Position numbers and translations under genes: made by a program. 7,437 bases of DNA from REEB95 sp035632395 (GTDB lineage: Bacteria > Pseudomonadota > Alphaproteobacteria > ATCC43930 > CGMCC-115725): positions 1-7,437 of the forward strand of contig DASQGX010000196.1 in assembly GCA_035632395.1 (NCBI GenBank). Reading direction: 5' to 3'. Under the pieces are notes generated by a model, which saw nothing but the letters and a program-made list of their open reading frames with translations, searched no databases and had not been told where the DNA came from. This document shows, piece after piece, positions 1-6,187 of this stretch. Each line of letters begins with the position of its first letter. The stretch's first letter is position 1.

Positions 1-612
1 CGTCGTCTTGGTACCCAATGCATGCCGGCCAGGATCGAGTTCCGTGGGAATCAGCGAGCGGCCGAAGCGGGCGTTGAACGCGGTGGCGCGCAACACGCCG
101 GCGAGCGCGTATGCGACGCCGACATGGCGCGCCGCAGTCGCTGCCGCGCCCTTATTGTCTTTCGCCGACAGCACCTGCAACGCCAGATAATTGAGTCCAC
201 CGCCGGTGGCATCGACGTAATCCTCGAGCTGGGTGAAGGTCGTTGGCGGATCCGGCAGCAGATCCTGTTCGCGCGCGTCGATCATCCGCGTCAGCGTCGA
301 TTGCGACAGCTGGTGCCTGCGAATAACGCGCGCCAGCGGCTCAGCCACGTCGTGCCGGCGCGGCGGCTGACCGGCGGCGATCTCGGCGAGCGTGTCGCGC
401 CACCATTGCAAGCGGATGCGGCCCATCATCGGCTCGCGCACGCTCTCGCGCACCTTGGCGAGCTCGTAATTGAAGGCGTAGAGCGCGAACAGATCGTTGC
501 GGCGATCCTCGGGCGCGAACATCGCGGTGGCGAAGCGGTCGCGGTCGTGAGTCCGCACCAGCGCTGCCAGCAATGACGGCGTGAAATTCTCGGCTTCGGC
601 GACCGACGCCAT
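1..612 (-). CDS. NDUFAF6-like squalene/phytoene synthase family protein (3' end cut off)
   Basis: The 204 visible residues start at an ATG (612-610) and run off the left edge; the family is usually about 270-290 residues, so the C-terminus is missing. The fold family is squalene/phytoene synthase (all-helical isoprenoid synthases). The segment around residues 41-75 (LFALYAFNYELAKVRESV, then RLQWWRDTL) closely resembles, from memory, human NDUFAF6, a complex I assembly factor. The Asp-rich motif normally found near residues 45-58 of true synthases is absent (no Asp there). The second one, near 172-185 (GVLRATAFNARFGR), also lacks the usual Asp residues. MIDAREQDL (110-118) is kept. I infer a non-enzymatic role in respiratory complex I assembly; a hopanoid or carotenoid synthase is less likely given the missing residues. 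It follows the NDUFAF3-like gene on the same strand after 120 bases and has its own good ribosome-binding site. Confidence 0.88.
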   Translation of the reverse strand, partial: MASVAEAENFTPSLLAALVRTHDRDRFATAMFAPEDRRNDLFALYAFNYELAKVRESVREPMMGRIRLQWWRDTLAEIAAGQPPRRHDVAEPLARVIRRHQLSQSTLTRMIDAREQDLLPDPPTTFTQLEDYVDATGGGLNYLALQVLSAKDNKGAAATAARHVGVAYALAGVLRATAFNARFGRSLIPTELDPGRHALGTKTT

Positions 613-621
613 GCTCCCTTG

Positions 622-626
622 CCTCC
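622..626 (-). promoter_or_regulatory. Ribosome-binding site of the NDUFAF6-like gene
   Basis: On the minus strand GGAGG lies nine bases before the ATG at 612-610. It is one of the strongest Shine-Dalgarno matches in the window and supports this start. It suggests the gene initiates translation independently of the gene upstream, unlike the tightly overlapped genes before it. Confidence 0.7.
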
Positions 627-732
627 CGGCGATTCTGATCGGGACAGACGCTCCGGCGCCGCCTAACCCGGGATCCTGCGAACGAGCGACCGCAAACTGG
701 CGAGTCCGGCCGTGTCCGTCAAGGCCGCGTGG

Positions 733-1107
733 TTAACCTGGCGGTAACAATGCGGCGGCGACGCGCCGCTCCTCGGCCAGCAGCACGTTATATGTGCGGC
801 ACGCGGCACCGGTATCCATGACCTCGACCACGATGCCCTTGGCCTTGAGCGCCACGCGCAGCGCGACCGGCACCGGCGCCATGCGCGCACCGCAGCCGAG
901 CAACAGGATCTCGATGCCGCGACCGAACAAAATATTGAAACTTTCGAGCGTTACTTCCGCAAGCGACCGGACCGGCCACGCGGCCGTGGCTTCGGCGGTG
1001 ACGAGGATGGCGCCTTCATAGGCGACGCCGCTGACATGGAAACCGTTGCGCCCGTAACTGTCGACGACCTGGCGCCCGGCGGGGATCAGGGGCGTGACAT
1101 CGGTCAC
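733..1107 (-). CDS. Mth938-like / NDUFAF3-family protein
   Basis: This 124-residue protein matches the small Mth938 domain family in length and motifs: a YGRNGFHVSG stretch (18-27), a hydrophobic strand ILLLGCG (67-73), then MDTGAACRTYNVLLAE (97-112) near the C-terminus. The family includes human NDUFAF3, an assembly factor for mitochondrial respiratory complex I; the bacterial biochemical role is not established. No signal peptide or membrane segment is visible, so it should be cytosolic or peripheral. The start is a GTG (1107-1105) whose last bases form the secF stop in a GTGA overlap. This fits translational coupling and places the protein at the normal family length. An open frame continues upstream antiparallel to nothing useful and out of frame within secF, so longer starts are rejected. 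Position directly after secF suggests a link to membrane insertion of respiratory subunits (inference). Confidence 0.88.
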   Translation of the reverse strand: MTDVTPLIPAGRQVVDSYGRNGFHVSGVAYEGAILVTAEATAAWPVRSLAEVTLESFNILFGRGIEILLLGCGARMAPVPVALRVALKAKGIVVEVMDTGAACRTYNVLLAEERRVAAALLPPG

Positions 1108-2072
1108 GGTGCCCCGGTCTTGGCTCCGGGCGGCGTGTTGGCCGCAGCCGCCTGCGATGTGCCGGGTTCGCGGCCGTGCACGCCCTTGGGTCGGATGTAA
1201 TAGAGCATCGGCGCGGCGATGAAGAGCGACGAATAGGTGCCGACGACAATGCCCCACAGCATGGCGATGGAGAAACCGTGCAGCACCTGGCCGCCGAACA
1301 AGAATAGCGACAGCACCGCCAGCGCCGTGGTGCTGACCGTCAGGATGGTGCGCGACAGCGTCTCGTTGAGGCTCTTGTTGATGAGAGTCGAGAAATCCAT
1401 CGTCTTGTAGCGGCGCATGGTTTCGCGCACGCGATCGTAAATCACCACCGTGTCGTTGATCGAATAGCCCGCGATGGTCAGGATCGCCGCCAGCGTCGTC
1501 AGGTTGAACTCGATCTGAAACAGCGCAAACAGACCGACGGTCGTGATCGTGTCGTGCAGTGTCGACAACATGGCGCCAATGCCGAACTGCCATTCGAAGC
1601 GGAACCAGACGTAGATCGCGATCGCCACCAGCGCCAGGATGGTGGCGATGGTGCCGGCGCGGATCAGCTCGCCGCCGATGGTCGGTCCAACGACGTTGGT
1701 GCTGCGATAATCGATGCCAGGGCCGAGCGCCTGCTTGACCTTGGTGACCGCCTGCTCCTGCGCCTCGTCGCCGCCCGGCTGGCGCTGGACGCGGATCATC
1801 ACGTCGTCAGGGCCGCCAAAGCCCTGCAGCGCAACCTGGCCGATGCCGAGGCTGTCGAGCTTGGTGCGCATCGCCGACAGGTTGGCCGGTTGCGGCGTGC
1901 GCGCCTCGATGACGATGCCGCCGGAGAAATCGATGCCGTAGTTGAGGCCATTGACCCCGAACAGCACGATCGAGCCGATTGTCATGATCGCTGACAGCGC
2001 GAAGCCGAACATGCGCATCCCCATGAAGTCGATGTTGGGGATGCGGCGGATGACGATGAGCGGGCGGAACAT
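1104..2072 (-). CDS. secF: Protein translocase subunit SecF
   Basis: SecF is an inner-membrane RND-type subunit that, with SecD, uses the proton-motive force to help preproteins through or off SecYEG on the periplasmic side. The 322-residue protein shows TM1 (about 20-42), the signature GIDFSGG (46-52), a periplasmic P1 region (about 53-125), VVGPTIGGEL (127-136) and then a block of about five membrane segments (about 139-295). The conserved GYSINDTVVIYDRVRE motif (202-217) lies in TM4 and carries Asp207 and Asp213. Conserved Asp residues here serve proton coupling in the family. Length is typical. Its ATG follows the secD stop by 10 bases with only a poor Shine-Dalgarno, so coupling to secD translation is likely. 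The C-terminal tail (about 300-322) is Ala/Gly/Pro-rich and its stop overlaps the next gene. Confidence 0.97.
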   Translation of the reverse strand: MFRPLIVIRRIPNIDFMGMRMFGFALSAIMTIGSIVLFGVNGLNYGIDFSGGIVIEARTPQPANLSAMRTKLDSLGIGQVALQGFGGPDDVMIRVQRQPGGDEAQEQAVTKVKQALGPGIDYRSTNVVGPTIGGELIRAGTIATILALVAIAIYVWFRFEWQFGIGAMLSTLHDTITTVGLFALFQIEFNLTTLAAILTIAGYSINDTVVIYDRVRETMRRYKTMDFSTLINKSLNETLSRTILTVSTTALAVLSLFLFGGQVLHGFSIAMLWGIVVGTYSSLFIAAPMLYYIRPKGVHGREPGTSQAAAANTPPGAKTGAP

Positions 2073-2082
2073 CGGCGCGGAC

Positions 2083-3654
2083 CTAAATCGGAATTACTTT
2101 AGGCTTGAAGCGGCGTAACCAGGTAACGATCTGCAGGCGCGTCACCAGGATGGCCGAGAACAGCGAGGTCAGCACGCCGATGCTCAGGGTTACGGCGAAG
2201 CCCTTCACCGGGCCGGAGCCAAGCCAGAACATCAGCGCGCCAGCAACCAGCGTCGTGACGTGGCTGTCCAGAATGGTTCCGAAGGCGCGTTCGAATCCGG
2301 CTTGCAGCGACGAAATCAGCGAACGCCCGCCGCGCACTTCTTCGCGGATGCGTTCGTAGATCAGCACGTTGGCATCGACCGCCATGCCCAGGGTAAGCGC
2401 GATGCCGGCGATGCCGGGCAACGTCAGCGTCGCGCCCAAGAGCGTCAGCGCCGACAACATGATGCATAAATTGAAGAACAGCGCGACGTCGGCGAAGATT
2501 CCGAACAGGCCATAGAACACGACCATGAACACCACGACCAGGATGACGCCGACCACGCACGAAGTCGTGCCTTCGCGGATTGAATCCGCACCGAGATCGG
2601 GTCCGACGCTGCGCTCTTCGATTACGGTAAGCGGCGCCGGCAGCGCACCGGCGCGCAGCAGCAACGCCAGATCGTTGGCCGACTGCACGGTGAAGCTGCC
2701 GCTGATCACGCCCTGCCCGCCCAGGATCGGTTCGCGGATCACCGGCGCGCTAATGATCTTGTTGTCGAGGACGATGGCGAAGAGCTTGCCGACGTTCTCC
2801 TTGGTAGCCTCGGCGAAGCGCCGTGCGCCGACGGAATCGAACTTAAACGACACCACCGGCTCGTTTTCCTGGAATGTCGGCTGCGCGTCAGTAAGCATGT
2901 CGCCCGATACCAGAATGCGGCGGCGCACAACATAACCAGTGGGCAGTCCGGGACGGTTCTCGGCCGCCGGCAGGAATTCGTCGCCCGGCGGCACGCGGCC
3001 GGCGCGGGCCTCATCCGCCGACGCGTTGGGATCGACCATCTGGAAGGTCAGCCGCGCGGTTTTACCGAGCAGCGCCTTGACGTGCTCGGGATTGCTGATG
3101 CCCGGCAGCTCGACCAGGATGCGCTTATCGCCTTCGCGCTGGATGGTCGCTTCGCGTGTGCCGGTCTCGTCGATGCGGCGGCGGACGATCTCGATCGACT
3201 GTTCGACCGCCGAGCGTTGCCGCGCCAGGACGGCTTCCTGGGTCGGCTTCAGTGTGATCGTGCCGTCGGACTCGCTGGCGAACTGGAGATCGGGATCGAA
3301 CTTGACGACGGCGTCGCGCACTTCCTGGTATTTCGATGGATCGGTCAACTTGACCGCGACGTGATCGGCAGCGACGCCGAGATTGGTATAGCCGAGATGG
3401 CTGGCGATCAACGCCGTACGAAGCTCGTCGACCAAGCTGTTGAGCCGGTCGCGTTCGACCGACGCGGTGTCGACTTCAAGCAGCAGGTAGGAGCCGCCGC
3501 GCAGATCGAGGCCAAGGCTGACCTGATGCTTCGGGAAGAAGCTCGGCCAGCTTTCGACCGTCTGCGGCGAGAAGGCGTTGGGCACCGTGAAGATGACCCC
3601 TAGCGCACAAACCGCCAGGATGAGGGCGATCTTCCACGTCGGGAAATACAGCAT
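2083..3654 (-). CDS. secD: Protein translocase subunit SecD
   Basis: SecD pairs with SecF in the inner membrane to drive late, proton-motive-force-dependent steps of Sec export. The 523-residue protein has an N-terminal membrane segment (about 7-25), the signature GLDLRGG (48-54), a large periplasmic P1 head region (about 55-370, including RILVELPGI and a VSFKFDSVGARRFAE stretch), and a C-terminal bundle of five membrane segments (about 375-510). The bundle contains GMAVDANVLIYERIREE (423-439); Asp427 in this motif corresponds to the conserved proton-pathway Asp of the family. It is shorter than the E. coli protein (about 615 residues) but normal for alphaproteobacteria. The ATG follows the yajC TAA by three bases with no strong Shine-Dalgarno, which fits reinitiation from yajC. 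Confidence 0.97.
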   Translation of the reverse strand: MLYFPTWKIALILAVCALGVIFTVPNAFSPQTVESWPSFFPKHQVSLGLDLRGGSYLLLEVDTASVERDRLNSLVDELRTALIASHLGYTNLGVAADHVAVKLTDPSKYQEVRDAVVKFDPDLQFASESDGTITLKPTQEAVLARQRSAVEQSIEIVRRRIDETGTREATIQREGDKRILVELPGISNPEHVKALLGKTARLTFQMVDPNASADEARAGRVPPGDEFLPAAENRPGLPTGYVVRRRILVSGDMLTDAQPTFQENEPVVSFKFDSVGARRFAEATKENVGKLFAIVLDNKIISAPVIREPILGGQGVISGSFTVQSANDLALLLRAGALPAPLTVIEERSVGPDLGADSIREGTTSCVVGVILVVVFMVVFYGLFGIFADVALFFNLCIMLSALTLLGATLTLPGIAGIALTLGMAVDANVLIYERIREEVRGGRSLISSLQAGFERAFGTILDSHVTTLVAGALMFWLGSGPVKGFAVTLSIGVLTSLFSAILVTRLQIVTWLRRFKPKVIPI

Positions 3655-3657
3655 GCG

Positions 3658-4077
3658 TTAGCCGCCGGCTTTGGCGCTGTCCTTGGTTTCGTCCTTGGTC
3701 GCGGCGTCGTCGCTGCCGTCGTCGCCGTCATTGTCCTTGTCGCTCTTGGCGCCGGCCGCCGGCGCAGTTTTGGCGAGCACGTTGACGATAGTGCTGCGGA
3801 CGACGCGGACGCGGGTATTTTCGGCGATATCGACCAGAACCTCGTCATTGTTCCCGACCTTGGCGACAGTGCCAATGATGCCGCCGCCGGTAACGACGCG
3901 GTCGCCGCGGCGAATGGCTTCGAGCATCGCCTTGGTCTCTTTCGCCTTCTTCTGCTGCGGCCGGATGAGGAAGAAATAGAAAACGACGAAGATCAGCGCG
4001 AGCGGGGCCATTTGCATGATGGCGCTGGCACTGCTGCCTCCGGCCGCTTGCGCATAGGCCGGCGAAATCAAGTACAT
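3658..4077 (-). CDS. yajC: Preprotein translocase subunit YajC
   Basis: YajC is a small single-pass inner-membrane protein that copurifies with SecDF. The 139-residue protein shows MYLISPAYAQAAGG at the N-terminus, a membrane helix (about 21-38, APLALIFVVFYFFLIRP) followed by the family hallmark RPQQKKAKE (39-47), and a cytoplasmic domain with RRGDRVVTGGGIIGTVAKV (56-74). The tail (111-139) is a charged, low-complexity Asp/Lys run that extends beyond the conserved domain. The chosen ATG (4077-4075) has GGGAG six bases upstream and gives the N-terminus usual in alphaproteobacteria. A TTG 57 bases further upstream would add 19 residues with no clear ribosome-binding site and is not favoured. 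It is the first gene of the yajC-secD-secF block. Confidence 0.96.
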   Translation of the reverse strand: MYLISPAYAQAAGGSSASAIMQMAPLALIFVVFYFFLIRPQQKKAKETKAMLEAIRRGDRVVTGGGIIGTVAKVGNNDEVLVDIAENTRVRVVRSTIVNVLAKTAPAAGAKSDKDNDGDDGSDDAATKDETKDSAKAGG

Positions 4078-4083
4078 ATCGGA

Positions 4084-4088
4084 CTCCC
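4084..4088 (-). promoter_or_regulatory. Ribosome-binding site deciding the yajC start
   Basis: On the minus strand GGGAG stands six bases before the ATG at 4077-4075. This well-placed Shine-Dalgarno selects the 139-residue form of YajC over an in-frame TTG at 4134-4132. Confidence 0.7.
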
Positions 4089-4105
4089 GCGCGATGTGGA
4101 GCGCA

Positions 4106-4134
4106 TTGGTAATGGACTTGAATTGAAAGCGCAA
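4106..4134 (-). promoter_or_regulatory. Weak candidate promoter for yajC-secD-secF
   Basis: TTGCGC (4134-4129) and TACCAA (4111-4106) are separated by 17 bases on the minus strand. Transcription would start near 4099, leaving a leader of about 20 bases that includes the ribosome-binding site. The -35-like element is fair, but the -10-like element matches only three of six consensus positions, so this is tentative. Some promoter is expected in this divergent gap because the nearest upstream gene points the other way. Confidence 0.22.
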
Positions 4135-4147
4135 GGCGAGGTCGCGG

Positions 4148-4176
4148 TTGACGGCGCGCGCCCGCGCGCTTAGGGT
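4148..4176 (+). promoter_or_regulatory. Candidate sigma-70-type promoter of the DUF815 ATPase gene
   Basis: TTGACG (4148-4153) and TAGGGT (4171-4176) are separated by exactly 17 bases. The -35 matches five of six consensus bases, and the -10 keeps the three most conserved positions (T, A and final T). The predicted start lies near 4183, giving a leader of about 38 bases before the ATG at 4221. The spacer is almost wholly an alternating-CG inverted repeat. Prediction is by eye only. Confidence 0.42.
4154..4169. repeat. Alternating-CG inverted repeat in the divergent promoter region
   Basis: GCGCGCG (4154-4160) and CGCGCGC (4163-4169) are perfect reverse complements separated by CC. The element sits between the -35-like and -10-like boxes of the plus-strand candidate promoter, and about 20 bases upstream of the yajC -35-like box. 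It could be an operator, a strand-melting or Z-DNA-prone element, or simply a by-product of high G+C content. No T-run follows on either strand, so it does not look like a terminator. Confidence 0.5.
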
Positions 4177-4220
4177 CGCGGCGAATTTTCCCTCTCTGCC
4201 AAAGGCTTACCGCCCCTTCC

Positions 4221-5087
4221 ATGAGCGCCGACAAGAGCCACGACACGCTGCTGCAACGCATTGCCGACGCCCTCGAACGGATCGCGCCGAAGGCCCATCC
4301 GCCGGTCGATTTCGAGGCGGCCGACGCCTTCATCTGGCACGCCGAAGGCCAGTGGCTTGAGCCGGTGAAGACGGTGAACCGTGTCGAGATCGACCTGCTG
4401 CAAGGCGTCGAGCGCGTGCGCGACATCCTGCTCGACAACACCCAGCGCTTCGCCAAGGGCCTGCCGGCTAACAACGTGCTGCTGTGGGGCGCGCGCGGCA
4501 TGGGCAAGTCGTCGCTGGTCAAGGCGGTGCATGCGACGATCAACAAGGAGCGGCCGCGCTTGCTCGTACTCGTCGAGATCCATCGCGAGGACATCCCGTC
4601 CCTACCCATTTTGCTATCCAAGCTGCGCACCACCAAGCGGCGCTGCGTGCTGTTCTGCGACGACCTGTCATTCGACGCGCAGGACGCGAGCTACAAATCG
4701 CTAAAGGCGGTGCTCGAAGGCGGTATCGAAGGCCGGCCGGACAACGTCGTGCTCTATGCGACTTCGAACCGCCGCCACCTGCTGGCGCGCGACATGATCG
4801 AGAACGAGCGTTCGACCGCGATCATGCCGGGCGAAGCGGTCGAAGAAAAAGTCTCCCTCTCCGACCGCTTCGGCCTGTGGCTCGGCTTCCACGCCTGCGA
4901 CCAGGAAACCTATCAGGCGATGATCCGCGGCTATGCCAAGCGCTACGGCCTCGACTATCCGGCCGACAAGCTCAAAGCGGAATCGCAAGAATGGGCGATC
5001 ACCCGCGGCGCGCGTTCCGGCCGCGTCGCGTGGCAATACATCCAGGATTTGGCCGGTCGGCTCGGGAAGAAGCTCGAAGCGCGCTAG
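4221..5087 (+). CDS. DUF815 family AAA-type ATPase, function unknown
   Basis: This 288-residue protein is a member of DUF815 (PF05673), a P-loop ATPase family without an established function. Visible elements are Walker A GARGMGKS (90-97), Walker B VLFCDD (143-148), a sensor-1-like TSN (181-183) and a DRFG box (215-218) as in AAA+ proteins. The region before the P-loop (about 1-85) is family-specific and includes a tryptophan-rich FIWHAEGQWLEPV stretch (37-49). No signal peptide or membrane segment is seen, so it should be cytosolic. The ATG at 4221 is the first good start; no in-frame ATG lies just upstream. The Shine-Dalgarno is poor (AAAGG is about 15 bases away), so initiation may be weak or nearly leader-independent. 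It stands alone on the plus strand, divergent from yajC and convergent with the LysM/LytM gene, whose stop overlaps its own. Confidence 0.93.
   Translation: MSADKSHDTLLQRIADALERIAPKAHPPVDFEAADAFIWHAEGQWLEPVKTVNRVEIDLLQGVERVRDILLDNTQRFAKGLPANNVLLWGARGMGKSSLVKAVHATINKERPRLLVLVEIHREDIPSLPILLSKLRTTKRRCVLFCDDLSFDAQDASYKSLKAVLEGGIEGRPDNVVLYATSNRRHLLARDMIENERSTAIMPGEAVEEKVSLSDRFGLWLGFHACDQETYQAMIRGYAKRYGLDYPADKLKAESQEWAITRGARSGRVAWQYIQDLAGRLGKKLEAR
5084..5087. other. Shared CTAG: overlapping stop codons of two convergent genes
   Basis: The plus-strand ATPase gene ends in TAG at 5085-5087 and the minus-strand LysM/LytM gene ends in TAG at 5086-5084. The two stops use the same palindromic CTAG inside GCGCTAGCGC (5081-5090). 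There is no intergenic space and no stem plus T-run terminator, so the two transcripts must overlap at their 3' ends unless termination is Rho-dependent. Confidence 0.9.
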
Positions 5088-6178
5088 CGCCCGGCGCTCG
5101 CCTGATCGGCCGACAGGTATTGGCTCGGGTCGAGCACCTGCGTGCCGCGGCGGACCTCGAAATGGAGCTGCGGCTGGCTGACGATGCCGGTGGCGCCGAC
5201 CTTGGCGATTTCCTGACCGCGCTTCACCACGTCACCGCGTTTGACCAATAGCACTTCGTTGTGCGCGTAGGCGGTCATCCAGCCGCCGGCGTGTTTGATC
5301 AGCACCAGATTGCCGTAGCCGCGCAGCTCGTTGCCCGCATAGGCGACGACGCCGGCATCGGCGGCGCGTACCGGCGTGCCCTTGGGCGCAGCGATATTGA
5401 TGCCATCGTTATGCGTGCCCGATGCCGTCGTGCCGAAATTGCCGATGACCTTGCCCTGCACCGGCCATAGGAAGCGGCCGCCGCGTGCTGGCGGTGTGGG
5501 TAGCGCCGCCTGCGGATGTTCCGTCGTCGTTGCCGGAGAGGGCGGCGATTGGGGCGGCGGCAGGCTCGCGACTTCAGGCTTTTGCGGCGGCGGCACCGGC
5601 GGCTTACCTTCCGGCTGCGCCGTCACCGGCGCGAGTGTTGCCGTCGCGATATCGGGCTTTCCCGGCGGCGGTCCTGGCAGGGGCGTCGGCGGTGCCAGCG
5701 GCCGCGCCACTGCCGGCGGCAGCTTCAACACTTCGCCCGGCCTCAGGGCGAATGGCGGCGTCAGCTCGTTCATGCGCGCCAGCGAATAAAGTTCGACGCC
5801 TTCGGCGTCAGCGATGGTGTACAGCGTCTCGCCACGCTGCACGACGTGCGTCGGCGTGCGAGGCACCACCAAGGTCTGCCCGGATGCCAGCCGATAGGGC
5901 GGCCGCAGATGATTGGCGTCGATCAGATCGCGTACCGGCGAACCGGTGCGTTGTGACACCTGATAGACCGTTTCGTCGTGCCCGACGGTGACCTGGCCGC
6001 CAGGAATATTGCCGGGACTGGGCGGTGGCGGTCCCGCGTTTTGCGGAACCGGCGGCGCGGACGGTTCCGCACCCGGCGGTGTACCCAGCCGCACATGCGC
6101 GTTCTGGCAACCGGCGAGGATCGTCGCCAGCGCCAACCCGATTAGGAAAGCGCGCCGTCTCCGATCGCGCGGACTCAT
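5084..6178 (-). CDS. nlpD: NlpD-like lipoprotein: two LysM repeats and a degenerate LytM (M23) domain
   Basis: The 364-residue protein begins with a basic n-region, a hydrophobic segment and lipobox LAGC (21-24), so Cys24 should be lipidated. Two LysM peptidoglycan-binding repeats follow (about 62-106 and 110-154), then a Pro-rich linker (about 155-232) and a LytM/M23 domain (about 235-356). In the LytM domain the zinc-site His and Asp positions are Asn257 and Asn261, and the HxH motif is Gln337-Leu-His339; only His306 and His339 of the expected set remain. Hydrolase activity is therefore unlikely. As with E. coli NlpD and EnvC, the protein probably activates cell-wall amidases for cell separation (inference). 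NELRGYGNLVLIKH (283-296) and the YAHNE region resemble NlpD from memory. It follows pcm by nine bases, as nlpD does in gammaproteobacteria. A DipM-like role is an alternative. Confidence 0.9.
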   Translation of the reverse strand: MSPRDRRRRAFLIGLALATILAGCQNAHVRLGTPPGAEPSAPPVPQNAGPPPPSPGNIPGGQVTVGHDETVYQVSQRTGSPVRDLIDANHLRPPYRLASGQTLVVPRTPTHVVQRGETLYTIADAEGVELYSLARMNELTPPFALRPGEVLKLPPAVARPLAPPTPLPGPPPGKPDIATATLAPVTAQPEGKPPVPPPQKPEVASLPPPQSPPSPATTTEHPQAALPTPPARGGRFLWPVQGKVIGNFGTTASGTHNDGINIAAPKGTPVRAADAGVVAYAGNELRGYGNLVLIKHAGGWMTAYAHNEVLLVKRGDVVKRGQEIAKVGATGIVSQPQLHFEVRRGTQVLDPSQYLSADQASAGR

Positions 6179-6187
6179 GCGCGCAGT

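Noticed and set aside
22..576. Plus-strand open frame of 184 codons
   Set aside because: It is antisense to the NDUFAF6-like gene, whose translation matches a known family throughout; the plus-strand product is Arg/Ala-rich with no recognisable motif.
692..722. TTGACG on the minus strand (722-717) as the -35 of a promoter for the NDUFAF6-like gene
   Set aside because: No acceptable -10 lies 16-18 bases downstream (CAGTTT is the best), so I do not call a promoter here.
613..732. Possible terminator, small gene or RNA between the NDUFAF3-like and NDUFAF6-like genes
   Set aside because: There is no stem followed by a T-run, no short frame with a good start, and no recognisable RNA structure; only the ribosome-binding site near the end is supported.
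1108..1593. Upstream extension of the NDUFAF3-like frame to 286 codons
   Set aside because: The extension lies out of frame inside secF and reads as compositionally odd shadow sequence; the GTG at 1107 gives the normal family length.
4078..4134. Longer YajC from a TTG at 4134-4132
   Set aside because: It has no convincing ribosome-binding site, and the ATG at 4077 has GGGAG at six bases and yields the usual N-terminus.
3845..4636. Minus-strand open frame of 263 codons crossing yajC and the divergent gap
   Set aside because: It is antisense to the DUF815 gene and out of frame with yajC; both real genes match families and this product does not.
4484..5251. Plus-strand open frame of 255 codons
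   Set aside because: Frame-shifted shadow of the DUF815 gene that continues antisense into the LysM/LytM gene; Arg-rich with no motif.
5485..5991. Plus-strand open frames opposite the Pro-rich linker
   Set aside because: The Ala/Gly/Arg-rich products are what the complement of Pro-rich codons gives; no independent support.
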